Assembly: GCA_963753815.1 (NCBI GenBank)
Contig: CAVWDU010000004.1
Location: 1,302,001-1,366,000, forward strand
DNA length: 64,000 nucleotides
DNA from: CAVWDU01 sp963753815
GTDB taxonomy: Bacteria; Pseudomonadota; Gammaproteobacteria; Pseudomonadales; Halieaceae
Direction: 5' to 3'
Below, piece by piece: positions 9,644-18,566 of the stretch; positions within the stretch are counted from its first letter, which is position 1, and the number at the start of each line of letters is the position of its first letter. Made by a program: the position numbers and the translations under genes. Under the pieces are notes generated by a model, which ran no database searches, was not told the DNA's origin, and was given only the letters and a program-made list of their open reading frames with translations.

Positions 9644-9867
9644 AGCCCACCTCCCCTGAATTGCATGTCATCCTGCACACAGCATAGCGCATGCACGGGG
9701 CACTGCGCACGACTGGACGTCGACAGTTGGACAACAGTCCGGGTGTGCCCGGTATCCTGTGCGACGAGAGTACGGCTACTGGCCGCAGCAAGTGCTCCAG
9801 GTCAATGTTCAGCGGAGAGTCGGGTCGCGGCAGGCGCGATACGGGTTTTGGTAACCGACGGCGGTCG

Positions 9868-11415
9868 TCAGGGGGAAACCACTTCCGTGCGCACGCGCGC
9901 AAATTCGCGGCCCTCATCGTCAGCGAGCGCGGCATCACGCAGCGCGGCCACACCCTTTGCCGATGCCTCCGCCATTTCCCCCAGGGTGTCGAGAATACCT
10001 CGCAGATTGCCGAGTCCCCGCTCCCGGGTATCACCATAGCCCTTGACCAGGCGACCGCAGCGCGCAAGCTCCAGCGCCAGCGGGTAGTTGTCCGCAGCCC
10101 CTGATTCGATGGCGGCAAGCCACTCACCGATGTGCTGTTGCTCGACCTGGTAGATCAGGCTGGAACGCCGGAATCGTCGCAGCCGGGACACCAGGTAGAG
10201 GCTGAGAAATCCGCTGATACTGTTGGTCCGCAGGTGCCTCGGCCTGGCGAACAGGCCCAGGCATCCCGACCCCAGCCGCGAGTTCAACATCCGCCGGCCC
10301 AGCCAGGCCGGCATGGCACCACAGAATTCCTCGACCCGGGGATGCAGGAATTCCACGATGGCCACCGGCTGCTCCCGTTCCGCCCCTACCTCTTCGCGAA
10401 AGCGCTGGAAACGGGTCGCGCTGATCTTGATCTGCGCGACCCGGGGAAGGTCTTCGAAGGCCATCCAGAGAGCCAGGAAGCGAGCCACCTCCGTGGTCAG
10501 TTCATGTCCGCCCGGTGGTTCCAGCTCACATATGCGCCGCAGGCGATCCAGGTACTCATGCGCGTACTGGTAATCCTGGTAATGCGCAAGCTTCCTGACT
10601 CCCAGGTAGATCATCTGCTGGCTCGGCCGGGGGAAGTCGGCGACCCGCTCCAACAGTTCACTCCCGGCCTCGGTGGTGGCGGCGGGTAAATCCTCGGGGT
10701 CGGGGATCAACGGAGCCGCCGGATCGGCCACGCGCAGCGCCGGTTCAGCGGTAGCCGGGTCGACCACCTGAACGGCTACGGCGCGCTGCTGCGCGGCAGC
10801 CAGGTCAAAACTGGCAGCGAAGGTATCCAGGTTACTGGCCACTGCAATGCCGCCGAGACGAATCGTCTCCTCGAAGCTCTCGCGGGCAAACGGCAGGGTT
10901 CCGGTCTGTGCAAGGGCGCCGAACAACGCGGCGTTGATCACCGACTGATGCGCCGCCGCGGTGGCCTGCATATCAAACCCGATAAACTGCTGCGCTCGTT
11001 CCCGCGCCACCGCAATGATCGCGTCCTTGTCGATGATGCCATTGCCCAGTGCCTCTTTCTCGGCAATGCCATAGGTTCGGTGTGTCGACGCGATGAGGGT
11101 GGTGCGGTCCGGCGTTACGAATCCCCGTTGGAGCAAGCGGCCCGCCTCCACGATCTCGGAACACATCACCAGGTCCACGTCGCCCGGCGAGGGGAACATG
11201 GACATGACGGGGTAGGCGTCCTCAGCGGCCAGGGCTTCGCGCGGGAACAACTCGAGGTAGTAGATGGTAGCGCCGGTGCGCTGCGCCACACCGGGGACCG
11301 AAGTGGTCTGGGTGAGGAAGCCCTCGCGTTGCGCCGTGTCGGCGATCCACTGGGCCAGCACGCCGCCACCCTCTCCACCGAGCGCGCCGATGACGATGCG
11401 GATGGCACTGCTCAC
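9868..11415 (-). CDS. iorB: Indolepyruvate/arylpyruvate ferredoxin oxidoreductase, beta-subunit family
   Basis: 515 residues, start taken as the GTG at 11415 overlapping the iorA stop (GTGA); the open frame runs further upstream but only inside iorA. The N-terminal ~190 residues are the gamma-type domain with IVIGALGGEGGGVLAQWIAD and SVPGVAQRTGATIYYLE. The remaining ~300 residues are a helical extension found in proteobacterial members of this family, which are far longer than the ~200-residue archaeal IorB. With IorA it oxidatively decarboxylates arylpyruvates to arylacetyl-CoA and reduces ferredoxin. Last gene of a two-gene operon. Confidence 0.88.
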   Translation of the reverse strand: MSSAIRIVIGALGGEGGGVLAQWIADTAQREGFLTQTTSVPGVAQRTGATIYYLELFPREALAAEDAYPVMSMFPSPGDVDLVMCSEIVEAGRLLQRGFVTPDRTTLIASTHRTYGIAEKEALGNGIIDKDAIIAVARERAQQFIGFDMQATAAAHQSVINAALFGALAQTGTLPFARESFEETIRLGGIAVASNLDTFAASFDLAAAQQRAVAVQVVDPATAEPALRVADPAAPLIPDPEDLPAATTEAGSELLERVADFPRPSQQMIYLGVRKLAHYQDYQYAHEYLDRLRRICELEPPGGHELTTEVARFLALWMAFEDLPRVAQIKISATRFQRFREEVGAEREQPVAIVEFLHPRVEEFCGAMPAWLGRRMLNSRLGSGCLGLFARPRHLRTNSISGFLSLYLVSRLRRFRRSSLIYQVEQQHIGEWLAAIESGAADNYPLALELARCGRLVKGYGDTRERGLGNLRGILDTLGEMAEASAKGVAALRDAALADDEGREFARVRTEVVSP

Positions 11416-13592
11416 AGGGCGCACTCCCGTTCCTGCTTCTCCAGGCGTGCCTGCAGGAAGCCGATCACCCGATTGCGCAGAGAGTCGACCAGACGATCCC
11501 ACCAGCCGGGATTGAAGAGCAACTCGGCGCGCGCAAACGAAGGGCAAAGTACTGCGCTGTGCACATTGCCACCGCACACGCCGCACCCCACGCAGCTGTT
11601 GTCGACATAGGCCACCGGGTCGACCCGCATGGGATCGGGGTTCTCGCGTATTGTGAGGCTTGGGCAACCGGACAGGCGGATGCAGGCATGGTCACCGGTG
11701 CAGGTTTCACTGTCGACCACGAAACGTTCCTTGATCGTGCGCTTACCGCCCTTGATGCGTTTTGACAGCTGGGGCTTGATGCGACGCTGCTTGTTCAGCA
11801 TGCACTCACCCTCGGCAACGATCACCTTGAGCCCGTTGTACTCTGTGGTGAGTGCCTCGTCGATTGTCGCCTTCATCCGCGCTATATCGTAAGTGCGCAC
11901 GGTGCGCACCCACTCCACCCCGACGCCCTTGACCGCGGACTCGATCGGCTGGTTGTCGACACGCGGTTTGCGGGTAGTGGCGATCAGGTTCTCCGGCTCG
12001 ACGAACGACGGGATGTCCTGGCCACCCGTCGCGGCGGAGTAGCCGTTGTCGACGATGATCAGCACACCGTCGTGGTGGTTGAAAACCGCGCTGCTGACAC
12101 CCGTCGACAGACCGTTGTGCCAGAAACCACCGTCGCCCATGACGCTGATCGCGCGGTGCGGCAATTTGCTGCGAATCGCGCTGGAAGAAGCCAGGGAAAA
12201 CCCGTAGCCCATGATGGTGCTGCCGAGATTGAACGGGGGCAGGGTGGCAAAAGAGTGACAGCCGATATCGGCAGAGATATGAAATACCTCACCGTAATTT
12301 TTCTGCAATTGCTTGATCGCGCTGAACAGGGGTCGCTCGGGGCAGCCGGTGCACAGTCCGGCGGGACGCGCGACCACCTCCCTGCCCAGGGTTTCCGCCT
12401 GCTCTGCGGACAGTTCCGGGGTCAGCTCGCGGTGCCGCTTTTCGATCGCATCGACATCAACTCCGGCAGGCTTGCTCTCGCTCACGAACGCCGCGATGCC
12501 GTCCAGAGCCACCTGGCCGGTGAACTCGCCCAGGCCAGGCAGTAATCCTTTGCCGTGCAGGGCGGTCTGCAGGTCGGCCTTGCGCAGGATCAGGCCCACG
12601 TCCTGCTCGATGTAATTCGGCTGGCCCTCCTCGATCAACAGCACGTGGCGTTTACCGGCGCAGAACTGCACGACCTCATCGGGCACCAGAGGATAGGTGA
12701 CATTGAGCACGTACAGCGGTATGCGGGCATCACCGAACGCGTCGGCAAGCTGCAATCGCTCGAGTGCGCGCAGTGTGGTGTTATACAGTCCCCCCTGCAG
12801 GATGATACCGACATCCTGCAGGTCGCCGCTGAACACCTCGTTGAGCTGGTGCTCGCTGATGTAACGACGCGCGGCCGGCAGCCGGTTCAGGACCTTGTCT
12901 TTCTCCTGCTCGAAAATCAGCGGCGGGAGGATGATCCGATCGGCCTGTCGCTGCGGCGTCACCGGCTCCTGGCGATGGAACTGAGGCCGCAGGTTGTCGC
13001 TGGCAACAAATTCCCCGGTGACATGGCAGGTACGGATCCGGACCATCAGGAAGAGCGGCGTATGGCTCGCCTCCGAGAGCTCAAACCCCTGTTCGATCAT
13101 TCGGACGATGCTGGGCAGGTTGGGCCGCGGGTCGAGCAACCACATCTGCGATTTCATCGCGAAGGCATGGGTGCGTTCCTGCATGATGCTGGACCCTTCA
13201 CCGTAGTCTTCGCCGACGACGACCATTGCCCCCCCGGTGACACCGCTGGATGCGAGGTTGGCAAGTGCATCGCTGGCCACGTTGGTGCCCACCGTCGACT
13301 TCCAGGCCACGGCGCCGCGCAGCGGATAGTTGATCGATGCTGAAAGCATGCTGGCCGCGGTCGCCTCGGAGCCGCTCTGTTCAAAATGAACGCCCAGTTC
13401 CTCGAGAATGTCCTGGGCGTCAGCCAGTACGTCCATGAGGTGCGAGATCGGCGAGCCCTGGTAGCCGCCGACATAGGCCACCCCGGACTGCAACAGCGCT
13501 TTGGTGATGGCGAGGATACCCTCGCCACGAAACACCTCGCCGTTGCCCAGCCTCAGGTGTTCGACCTCTTTCTTGAACGAGCGCTCCGCCAC
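11412..13592 (-). CDS. iorA: Indolepyruvate/arylpyruvate ferredoxin oxidoreductase, alpha subunit
   Basis: 726 residues. The N-terminal pyrimidine-binding domain (residues ~20-200) and central thiamine-diphosphate domain with VMGDGGFWHNGLSTG are clear, as is CTGCPERPLFSAI. The C-terminal ferredoxin-like domain has one complete cluster motif, CVGCGVCGGNVHSAVLCP, and a partial one, CTGDHACIRLSGCP. The substrate may be indole-, phenyl- or 4-hydroxyphenylpyruvate. Ferredoxin reduced here is a natural electron donor for the Rnf complex 8 kb away, a link that is inference. Confidence 0.92.
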   Translation of the reverse strand: MAERSFKKEVEHLRLGNGEVFRGEGILAITKALLQSGVAYVGGYQGSPISHLMDVLADAQDILEELGVHFEQSGSEATAASMLSASINYPLRGAVAWKSTVGTNVASDALANLASSGVTGGAMVVVGEDYGEGSSIMQERTHAFAMKSQMWLLDPRPNLPSIVRMIEQGFELSEASHTPLFLMVRIRTCHVTGEFVASDNLRPQFHRQEPVTPQRQADRIILPPLIFEQEKDKVLNRLPAARRYISEHQLNEVFSGDLQDVGIILQGGLYNTTLRALERLQLADAFGDARIPLYVLNVTYPLVPDEVVQFCAGKRHVLLIEEGQPNYIEQDVGLILRKADLQTALHGKGLLPGLGEFTGQVALDGIAAFVSESKPAGVDVDAIEKRHRELTPELSAEQAETLGREVVARPAGLCTGCPERPLFSAIKQLQKNYGEVFHISADIGCHSFATLPPFNLGSTIMGYGFSLASSSAIRSKLPHRAISVMGDGGFWHNGLSTGVSSAVFNHHDGVLIIVDNGYSAATGGQDIPSFVEPENLIATTRKPRVDNQPIESAVKGVGVEWVRTVRTYDIARMKATIDEALTTEYNGLKVIVAEGECMLNKQRRIKPQLSKRIKGGKRTIKERFVVDSETCTGDHACIRLSGCPSLTIRENPDPMRVDPVAYVDNSCVGCGVCGGNVHSAVLCPSFARAELLFNPGWWDRLVDSLRNRVIGFLQARLEKQERECAL

Positions 13593-13684
13593 TGTCTAAT
13601 CCCGTACCCGCGAGCGGGCAAGCTGTTGATGCAATGAAAACCCGGTAACGAATCGCCGGTGCTACCGCCCCCGGATGGTGCCGG

Positions 13685-14470
13685 TTACTTGCCGGGCACC
13701 AGGGCGAGCACCCGCAACGGACTCCCCGAGCCCTCGATGATCTTCAGCGGCGCGGCGATGATGACCGCGCCGGTGGCGGGCAGCAGGTCGAGATTAGTCA
13801 TGCACTGGAGACCCAGGCGACCCGCCCCGTGCATGAAGTAATGACAGGGAAACGGGGGGTCCATGGCGAAGGCCTGCCCCGCGTCTGTGCCCACGCACTC
13901 GGTGCCGAAACCCAGTACATCCCGCTCCTCGATCAACCACAACACGCAATCCTTGTCCGGCCCCGGCGAATGGGCACCGTCCTCCTGCATGTTGATGTAG
14001 TTGTCCGGGTCGGCTACCTTGCGCCAATCCGAGCGCATGAACAGCCAGGACCCGGCCGGAATCCTGCCGTTGTCCGCCTCCCAGGCTTCCAGGCACTCGC
14101 GGGTCAGGATGAAGCCCTTGTCGGCCGCGACTTCGGCGCTGCAGTCCACAACGCACACCGGCGCGATCATCTGCTCCAGCGGCAACGTGTCCACGGTGCC
14201 GTTAGGGCAGTCCTTCCCGCTGACCCAGTGTGACGGCGCGTCGAGATGGGTGCCCGTGTGTTCACTCATGGAGAAATTACTCCAGGCCCAACCGGGTCCC
14301 GCCTCGTCGTAGTGCGAGATTGTCTCCTTGCGAAAGCCCCAGGCCTGTCCGAATTCCTCGGGCAACTGGATCGTGGGATACTCGGGTCGCAGGGTCTCGG
14401 TCAGGTCCACTACGGTCACCGACCCGGCGGCGACACCGCCGACCAGCCCTTCCAGCACAGACTCGCTCAT
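13685..14470 (-). CDS. Cyclase-family metal-dependent hydrolase (kynurenine-formamidase-like)
   Basis: 261 residues. Contains the metal motif EHTGTHLDAPSHW of the cyclase/KynB family, plus WLFMRSDW and GTDAG further on. The family hydrolyses amides, lactones or similar ring substrates (e.g. N-formylkynurenine, isatin), but the substrate here is not evident; no tryptophan-pathway gene is adjacent. It is divergent from the RidA/Rieske operon and shares with it a repeated 18-bp near-palindrome, so the two are probably co-regulated and belong to one pathway. Confidence 0.82.
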   Translation of the reverse strand: MSESVLEGLVGGVAAGSVTVVDLTETLRPEYPTIQLPEEFGQAWGFRKETISHYDEAGPGWAWSNFSMSEHTGTHLDAPSHWVSGKDCPNGTVDTLPLEQMIAPVCVVDCSAEVAADKGFILTRECLEAWEADNGRIPAGSWLFMRSDWRKVADPDNYINMQEDGAHSPGPDKDCVLWLIEERDVLGFGTECVGTDAGQAFAMDPPFPCHYFMHGAGRLGLQCMTNLDLLPATGAVIIAAPLKIIEGSGSPLRVLALVPGK

Positions 14471-14593
14471 TGTCGCTCTCCTCGTAGCCGCGCCCTTTTC
14501 GCGCGGGTTTGCACTCGGACCAGCAATGCGTCGGACCGGGGTGATCCTGTTCGATACCCCTCTCTCCGACGGGCTGCCGGCCGCCCGGAAATT

Positions 14594-14611
14594 TATTTTA
14601 CCTTTAAAACA
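14594..14611. promoter_or_regulatory. Operator type 2, copy A
   Basis: TATTTTACCTTTAAAACA, 3 mismatches from copy B. It lies 124 bases upstream of the cyclase gene start (minus strand). Confidence 0.6.
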
Positions 14612-14776
14612 TTAGCCCTTGCGGTGGGAAATTTCAACAGGGGACGTCCCCTGCCAAGAGTATAAACGCTTCCGCCGGTGCCCGCCTGCCGCAGGCGTCC
14701 AGATGTTGGCAGGCCTCATCACGACACTCACAGGGAGGCATTCACCCTCCGTCGGGGCCGGGCTTGTCAGCCCCAT

Positions 14777-14794
14777 TATTTTAGGTTTAAAATA
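14777..14794. promoter_or_regulatory. Operator type 2, copy B
   Basis: TATTTTAGGTTTAAAATA, a near-palindrome (TATTTTA / TAAAATA arms), 53 bases upstream of the RidA start. Its exact reverse complement occurs at 33987-34004 upstream of the OYE-family gene, about 19 kb away. An 18-bp identity in otherwise GC-rich DNA is unlikely to be chance. Confidence 0.7.
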
Positions 14795-14847
14795 CTTTGC
14801 ACCACATCCGCGGTGTACAAAGCACCGCCAAAGAGGATCGGGCCACC

Positions 14848-15240
14848 ATGCACAGACCGCTTCAGCCGCCGGACTGGGCAACGCCCAGGGGATATGCAAA
14901 CGGCATCGTTGCCCGGGGCAACGAGACAATCTATACCGGCGGCATGATCGGCTGGGACGCGCAGTGCCAGTTCCAGAGCACCGACTTCGTTGACCAGGTG
15001 AAAGCCACGCTGGAAAACATCGTCGCCGTGCTCGCCCAGGCCGACGCCCGGCCGGAACACCTGGTGCGCCTGACCTGGTACATAACCGATAAAGAAGCCT
15101 ACCAGAACAACCTGCGAGAGATCGGCCGCGTCTACCGGGAGGTCATCGGACGCCACTTTCCCGCCATGGCGGTGGTGGAGGTAACGGCGCTGATGGAAGA
15201 CGAAGCCATGGTTGAGATCGAGGCAACCGCCGTCAAATGA
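14848..15240 (+). CDS. RidA/YjgF/UK114 family protein
   Basis: 130 residues, the standard length. The start at 14848 gives MHRPLQPPDWATPRGYANGI; the open frame upstream runs through the operator and is not used. The core NETIYTGGMIGWD and VRLTWYITDKEAY are family-like. RidA proteins hydrolyse reactive enamine/imine intermediates; catabolic paralogues act as deaminases in aromatic pathways. The canonical near-C-terminal Arg of the active RidA subfamily (in a PARxxVxV context) appears replaced: here the segment is HFPAMAVVEVTALM, so it probably belongs to a non-canonical Rid subgroup with another reaction. First gene of the Rieske operon. Confidence 0.88.
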   Translation: MHRPLQPPDWATPRGYANGIVARGNETIYTGGMIGWDAQCQFQSTDFVDQVKATLENIVAVLAQADARPEHLVRLTWYITDKEAYQNNLREIGRVYREVIGRHFPAMAVVEVTALMEDEAMVEIEATAVK

Positions 15241-15331
15241 AGATGCCGTACTGCGCACAGGGTCCCGGCGCGCCGATTGCGCCCACCGCCGCGCGGGCGG
15301 CCCGCCGCGTCCCCGTGCTGAGGTGGTGGCA

Positions 15332-16969
15332 ATGACTGCGGGAACTGTCGACTCGGTCTCCCATGCTTTCGAGATGACCGCATCGCGACACCCCGGGCGA
15401 CCGTTCCTGCATATACCCCGTCACGCTGCCCGGGATTATGCCGATGCCAGCGTCGACCTGACCTACGGCGAGGCCGCGGCGCAAATCGAGGCGACCCGAT
15501 CACGCTATCGGGCTGCGGGGCTGGGCCCTGGGCACCGGGTCGCGCTGATGCTGCGCAATCGCCCCGCTTTTTTCATCCACTGGCTGGCGCTGAACGACCT
15601 GGACGTGAGTGTCGTGCCGTTGAATGACGAGATGTCCGCCGATGAACAGGCCTACATTCTCAATCACAGCGAGGCCGACCTGCTGATTCACCTGGGCGAA
15701 TTCGGCGGCAAGCTCGACGCCGTCAAATCCCGACTCACGGGGGCAATACCCTGCGTCGCCGATGAAGCGCTCGACGGTATGGCGCCGATCGACGGGACCC
15801 GGCACCCCGGCAAACGGGGCCGCGACGCGGAATGCGCCCTGCTCTACACGTCGGGCAGCACCGGCAAGCCGAAAGGCTGCATACTGAGCAACGATTACTT
15901 CCTGCTGAGCGGTCAGCGCTACCTCGACCTGGGCGGGCTCTGCGCGCTCCGCGGGGAGGGCGAGCGCCTGATCACTCCCCTGCCGCTGGTGCATATGAAC
16001 GCGATGGCCTGTTCGACGCTGGCGATGATCCTGAATGGCGGCTGCATCGTGCAACTGGACCGGTTTCACCCGCGAACCTGGTGGCAATCCGTGCGCGAGT
16101 CCCGGGCAACCGTGGTTCATTACCTCGGTGTGATGCCGGCGATGCTGCTCAACCTGCCACCCGATGACGACAACTTTTCAGAACAGGTGCGCTTCGCCTT
16201 CGGCGCAGGCGTCAATCCGAAGCACCACGCCGCCTTCGAGGCCAGGTTCGGTTTTCCACTGATCGAGGCCTGGGGAATGACCGAGACCGGCAATCACGGT
16301 GCAATCATCGCCAACGAGGAACCCCGGCACGTTGGCCAGTCCTGTTTCGGTCGCACTCCCGAACACCTGGAGATCCGCATGGTAGACGAAGCGGGAGAGG
16401 ATGTTGCCCGGGGCGAACCGGGAGAACTGCTGCTGCGCCATCGGGGTGAGCGCCCGGAGCGGGGATTTTTTTCCGGATACCTCAAGGATGAGGCGGCAAC
16501 CCGGGAGGCCTGGACCGACGGGTGGTTCCACACCGGCGATGTGGTGCGCGAGGATGACACCGGGTCGCTCTACTTTGTCGACAGGCGCAAGAACGTTATC
16601 CGTCGATCAGGAGAGAACATTTCCGCGCTGGAAGTCGAGGCCGTGCTCAGCGAGGACCCGGATATCGGCCTGGTCGTCGTGTGTCCCGTCCCTGACGACG
16701 TCCGCGGCGACGAGGTGATGGCCTGTGTCGTCACCGCGCCGGGTATCGAGAGAGACGCGGACGCGGCCACAGCGATAGTCCGGCGGGCACTGACGGCGCT
16801 GGCCTATTTCAAGGCGCCGGGCTACGTCGGATTCTTCGACAGCCTGCCGCTGACACCCTCGGCGAAACCGCGACGGGCGGACATCAGGAAACTGGCCGTC
16901 TCGGCACTCGCTGCCGGCGACTGCCACGACCTGCGCCACCTGAAAAAACGCGGGACGGCGGCCAAGTGA
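15332..16969 (+). CDS. AMP-forming acyl/aryl-CoA synthetase (CaiC/FadD-like)
   Basis: 545 residues, ANL superfamily. The start 15332 has GAGGTGG just upstream and follows ridA by 91 bases. Motifs: phosphate-binding LLYTSGSTGKPKG (about residue 170), AWGMTETG, and the hinge/adenylate motif GWFHTGDVVREDDTGSLYFVDRRKN. The C-terminal catalytic Lys is in PSAKPRRADIRK. It activates a carboxylic acid as CoA thioester; the substrate is unknown but is expected to feed the thiolase-fold protein encoded next. Its stop overlaps the next start as GTGA. Confidence 0.88.
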   Translation: MTAGTVDSVSHAFEMTASRHPGRPFLHIPRHAARDYADASVDLTYGEAAAQIEATRSRYRAAGLGPGHRVALMLRNRPAFFIHWLALNDLDVSVVPLNDEMSADEQAYILNHSEADLLIHLGEFGGKLDAVKSRLTGAIPCVADEALDGMAPIDGTRHPGKRGRDAECALLYTSGSTGKPKGCILSNDYFLLSGQRYLDLGGLCALRGEGERLITPLPLVHMNAMACSTLAMILNGGCIVQLDRFHPRTWWQSVRESRATVVHYLGVMPAMLLNLPPDDDNFSEQVRFAFGAGVNPKHHAAFEARFGFPLIEAWGMTETGNHGAIIANEEPRHVGQSCFGRTPEHLEIRMVDEAGEDVARGEPGELLLRHRGERPERGFFSGYLKDEAATREAWTDGWFHTGDVVREDDTGSLYFVDRRKNVIRRSGENISALEVEAVLSEDPDIGLVVVCPVPDDVRGDEVMACVVTAPGIERDADAATAIVRRALTALAYFKAPGYVGFFDSLPLTPSAKPRRADIRKLAVSALAAGDCHDLRHLKKRGTAAK

Positions 16970-18147
16970 CACCGGCGCGCGATTACCAGGGCATCGCGCT
17001 GGTGACGCCGGTGTCGTTCGGCTACAGCAAGTCAAGCGATCGCGACGCCAGCTGGTTCATCGGCAGCGTGCTGCGGGAAATGCTCCACGACGCCGGCCTC
17101 GACAAGACGGCCGTGGACGGGCTGGCCATTTCCAGCTTCAGCCTGGCACCCGATACCGTGAGTTTCCTGACCCAGCACTTCGGGATGACCCTGCGCTGGC
17201 TGGAGCAACTGCCTTTCGGCGGCGCGTCCGGCATCGTCGCCCTGCGGCGCGCGGCCCGGGCGGTGCAGGCCGGTGATGCCGATATCATTGCCTGTATCGG
17301 CGGCGATACCGCCGAAACCGGGGGATTCAGGGAGCTGGCCGCTGACTTCTCCTCCTTCAGTAACAGTTCGGCCTACCCATACGGCAGCGCCGGGCCCAAC
17401 CTGCCGTTCGCACTGATCACCCGCGCCTACATGGAGCAGACCGGCGCGACCCGGGAAGATTTCGGGCGCATTGCGATCAGTCAGCGCCACAACGCGCGAC
17501 ACTACCCGCCTGCGCTGCTCGGCGACAAGCCCCTGAGCATGGCGGACTATCTCAACGCCCGCGAGATCGCCTCCCCGCTCCACCTCTATGACTGTGTCAT
17601 GCCCTGCGCGGGCGGCGAGGGTTTCCTGCTGATGAGCGTCGATCGCGCCCGCTCCCTGGGGCTGGACTTCGTGCAGATACTGGCCGCCGACGAACGTCAC
17701 AATGCCTATCCCGACGACCCGATCCAGTTGCGCGGCGGCTGGCCCCTGTTTGCCGTGGAGCTCTATAATGCAGCGGGGCTGGGACCCGATGACATGCACC
17801 TGGTGCAGACCTACGACGACTACCCCGTCATCTGCCTGTTGCAGCTGGAGGGCCTGGGTTTCTGTGCGCCGGGGGATGGGCCGCAGTGGCTGCGCGAGAC
17901 AGACCTGCGCTTCGACGGCGACGGAACACCCCACAACACCTCGGGCGGCCAGTTGTCCATCGGCCAGGCCGGCTCGGCGGCGGGTTACCTTGGCGTGGTC
18001 GAAGCGATCCGCCAGCTGACCGGGAGCGCCGGTGATAACCAGGTGCGTGATGCCGGGTTCGCGCTGGTGAGCGGTTACGGCATGATCAACTACGACCGCG
18101 GCCTGTGTAGTGCCGCCGCAATTCTGGCGCGGGATGAAGCTCGATGA
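16966..18147 (+). CDS. Thiolase-fold protein (SCPx/Ltp2-like) lacking thiolase catalytic Cys and His
   Basis: 393 residues, GTG start overlapping the ligase stop. Thiolase superfamily, SCP2-thiolase/Ltp branch: QTYDDYPVICLLQLEGLGFC is the branch signature. The nucleophilic Cys of true thiolases (xxCASG) is replaced: the site reads LPFGGASG, i.e. Gly86. The catalytic His of GHPxGxxG is also replaced: LSIGQAGSAAG has Gln334. Paired with the following DUF35 protein, this is the composition of Ltp2-DUF35 complexes that perform retro-aldol cleavage of beta-hydroxyacyl-CoA in steroid side-chain degradation. An aldolase or other C-C lyase role is therefore more likely than thiolysis, but the substrate is unknown. 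Confidence 0.82.
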   Translation: MTPARDYQGIALVTPVSFGYSKSSDRDASWFIGSVLREMLHDAGLDKTAVDGLAISSFSLAPDTVSFLTQHFGMTLRWLEQLPFGGASGIVALRRAARAVQAGDADIIACIGGDTAETGGFRELAADFSSFSNSSAYPYGSAGPNLPFALITRAYMEQTGATREDFGRIAISQRHNARHYPPALLGDKPLSMADYLNAREIASPLHLYDCVMPCAGGEGFLLMSVDRARSLGLDFVQILAADERHNAYPDDPIQLRGGWPLFAVELYNAAGLGPDDMHLVQTYDDYPVICLLQLEGLGFCAPGDGPQWLRETDLRFDGDGTPHNTSGGQLSIGQAGSAAGYLGVVEAIRQLTGSAGDNQVRDAGFALVSGYGMINYDRGLCSAAAILARDEAR

Positions 18148-18566
18148 GCCCGGGCTTTGCAACCCGACTGCCGCCTGTGTCCGTCCTTCAGCTGCCCGTG
18201 TGCACCGAGTGTGGACACATCAGTTATCCCCCGCGAGAGCTGTGCGAACGGTGCCTGGCCGATGCGCTGGAGTGGCAGGCAGTCGAGCCCGGCGGGGTGC
18301 TGCAGTCCGGTACCACCCTGCACTACAGTCTCGAGCCGTTTTATGCGCGACAGTTACCCTGGGAGATCGCCTCCGTCAGGCTCGATTGCGGTCCCGTGTT
18401 GCTGGCGCACCTGCAACCCGGGTTGACGCCCGGCGCCCGCGTTGAGGTGAGTATCCGCAGCGACAGCGAAGGCAATCGGTATCTGGTCGCGTACGCAGAA
18501 TCTGACCCGGACGCTGATGCCGCGCAATGGCTCAAGCAGATCGACTTCAAGGAGACAGGACGATGA
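18144..18566 (+). CDS. DUF35 / OB-fold zinc-ribbon partner protein
   Basis: 140 residues: an N-terminal rubredoxin-like zinc ribbon CTEC-x10-CERC (about residues 19-36) followed by an OB-fold segment. Such proteins pair with thiolase-fold enzymes and cover or gate the CoA-substrate site. ATGA overlap with the gene on each side supports co-translation and a complex with the thiolase-fold protein. Confidence 0.85.
   Translation: MSPGFATRLPPVSVLQLPVCTECGHISYPPRELCERCLADALEWQAVEPGGVLQSGTTLHYSLEPFYARQLPWEIASVRLDCGPVLLAHLQPGLTPGARVEVSIRSDSEGNRYLVAYAESDPDADAAQWLKQIDFKETGR

Larger units (their letters stand above)
14471..14847. other. Divergent intergenic region between cyclase and RidA operon
   Basis: 377 bases without a credible gene. 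It is locally AT-rich around two copies of a near-palindrome (14594-14611 and 14777-14794), one nearer each gene. No convincing sigma-70 boxes with correct spacing were picked out by eye; promoters probably overlap or flank these sites. Confidence 0.6.

Noticed and set aside
9644..9867. Gene in the gap between the DUF3014 gene and iorB
   Set aside because: Only short frames without ribosome sites or recognisable sequence.
8528..10039. 503-codon open frame on the plus strand
   Set aside because: It runs antisense through the DUF3014 gene, and its translation is low-complexity Arg/Gln/His-rich without any domain. A GC-rich shadow.
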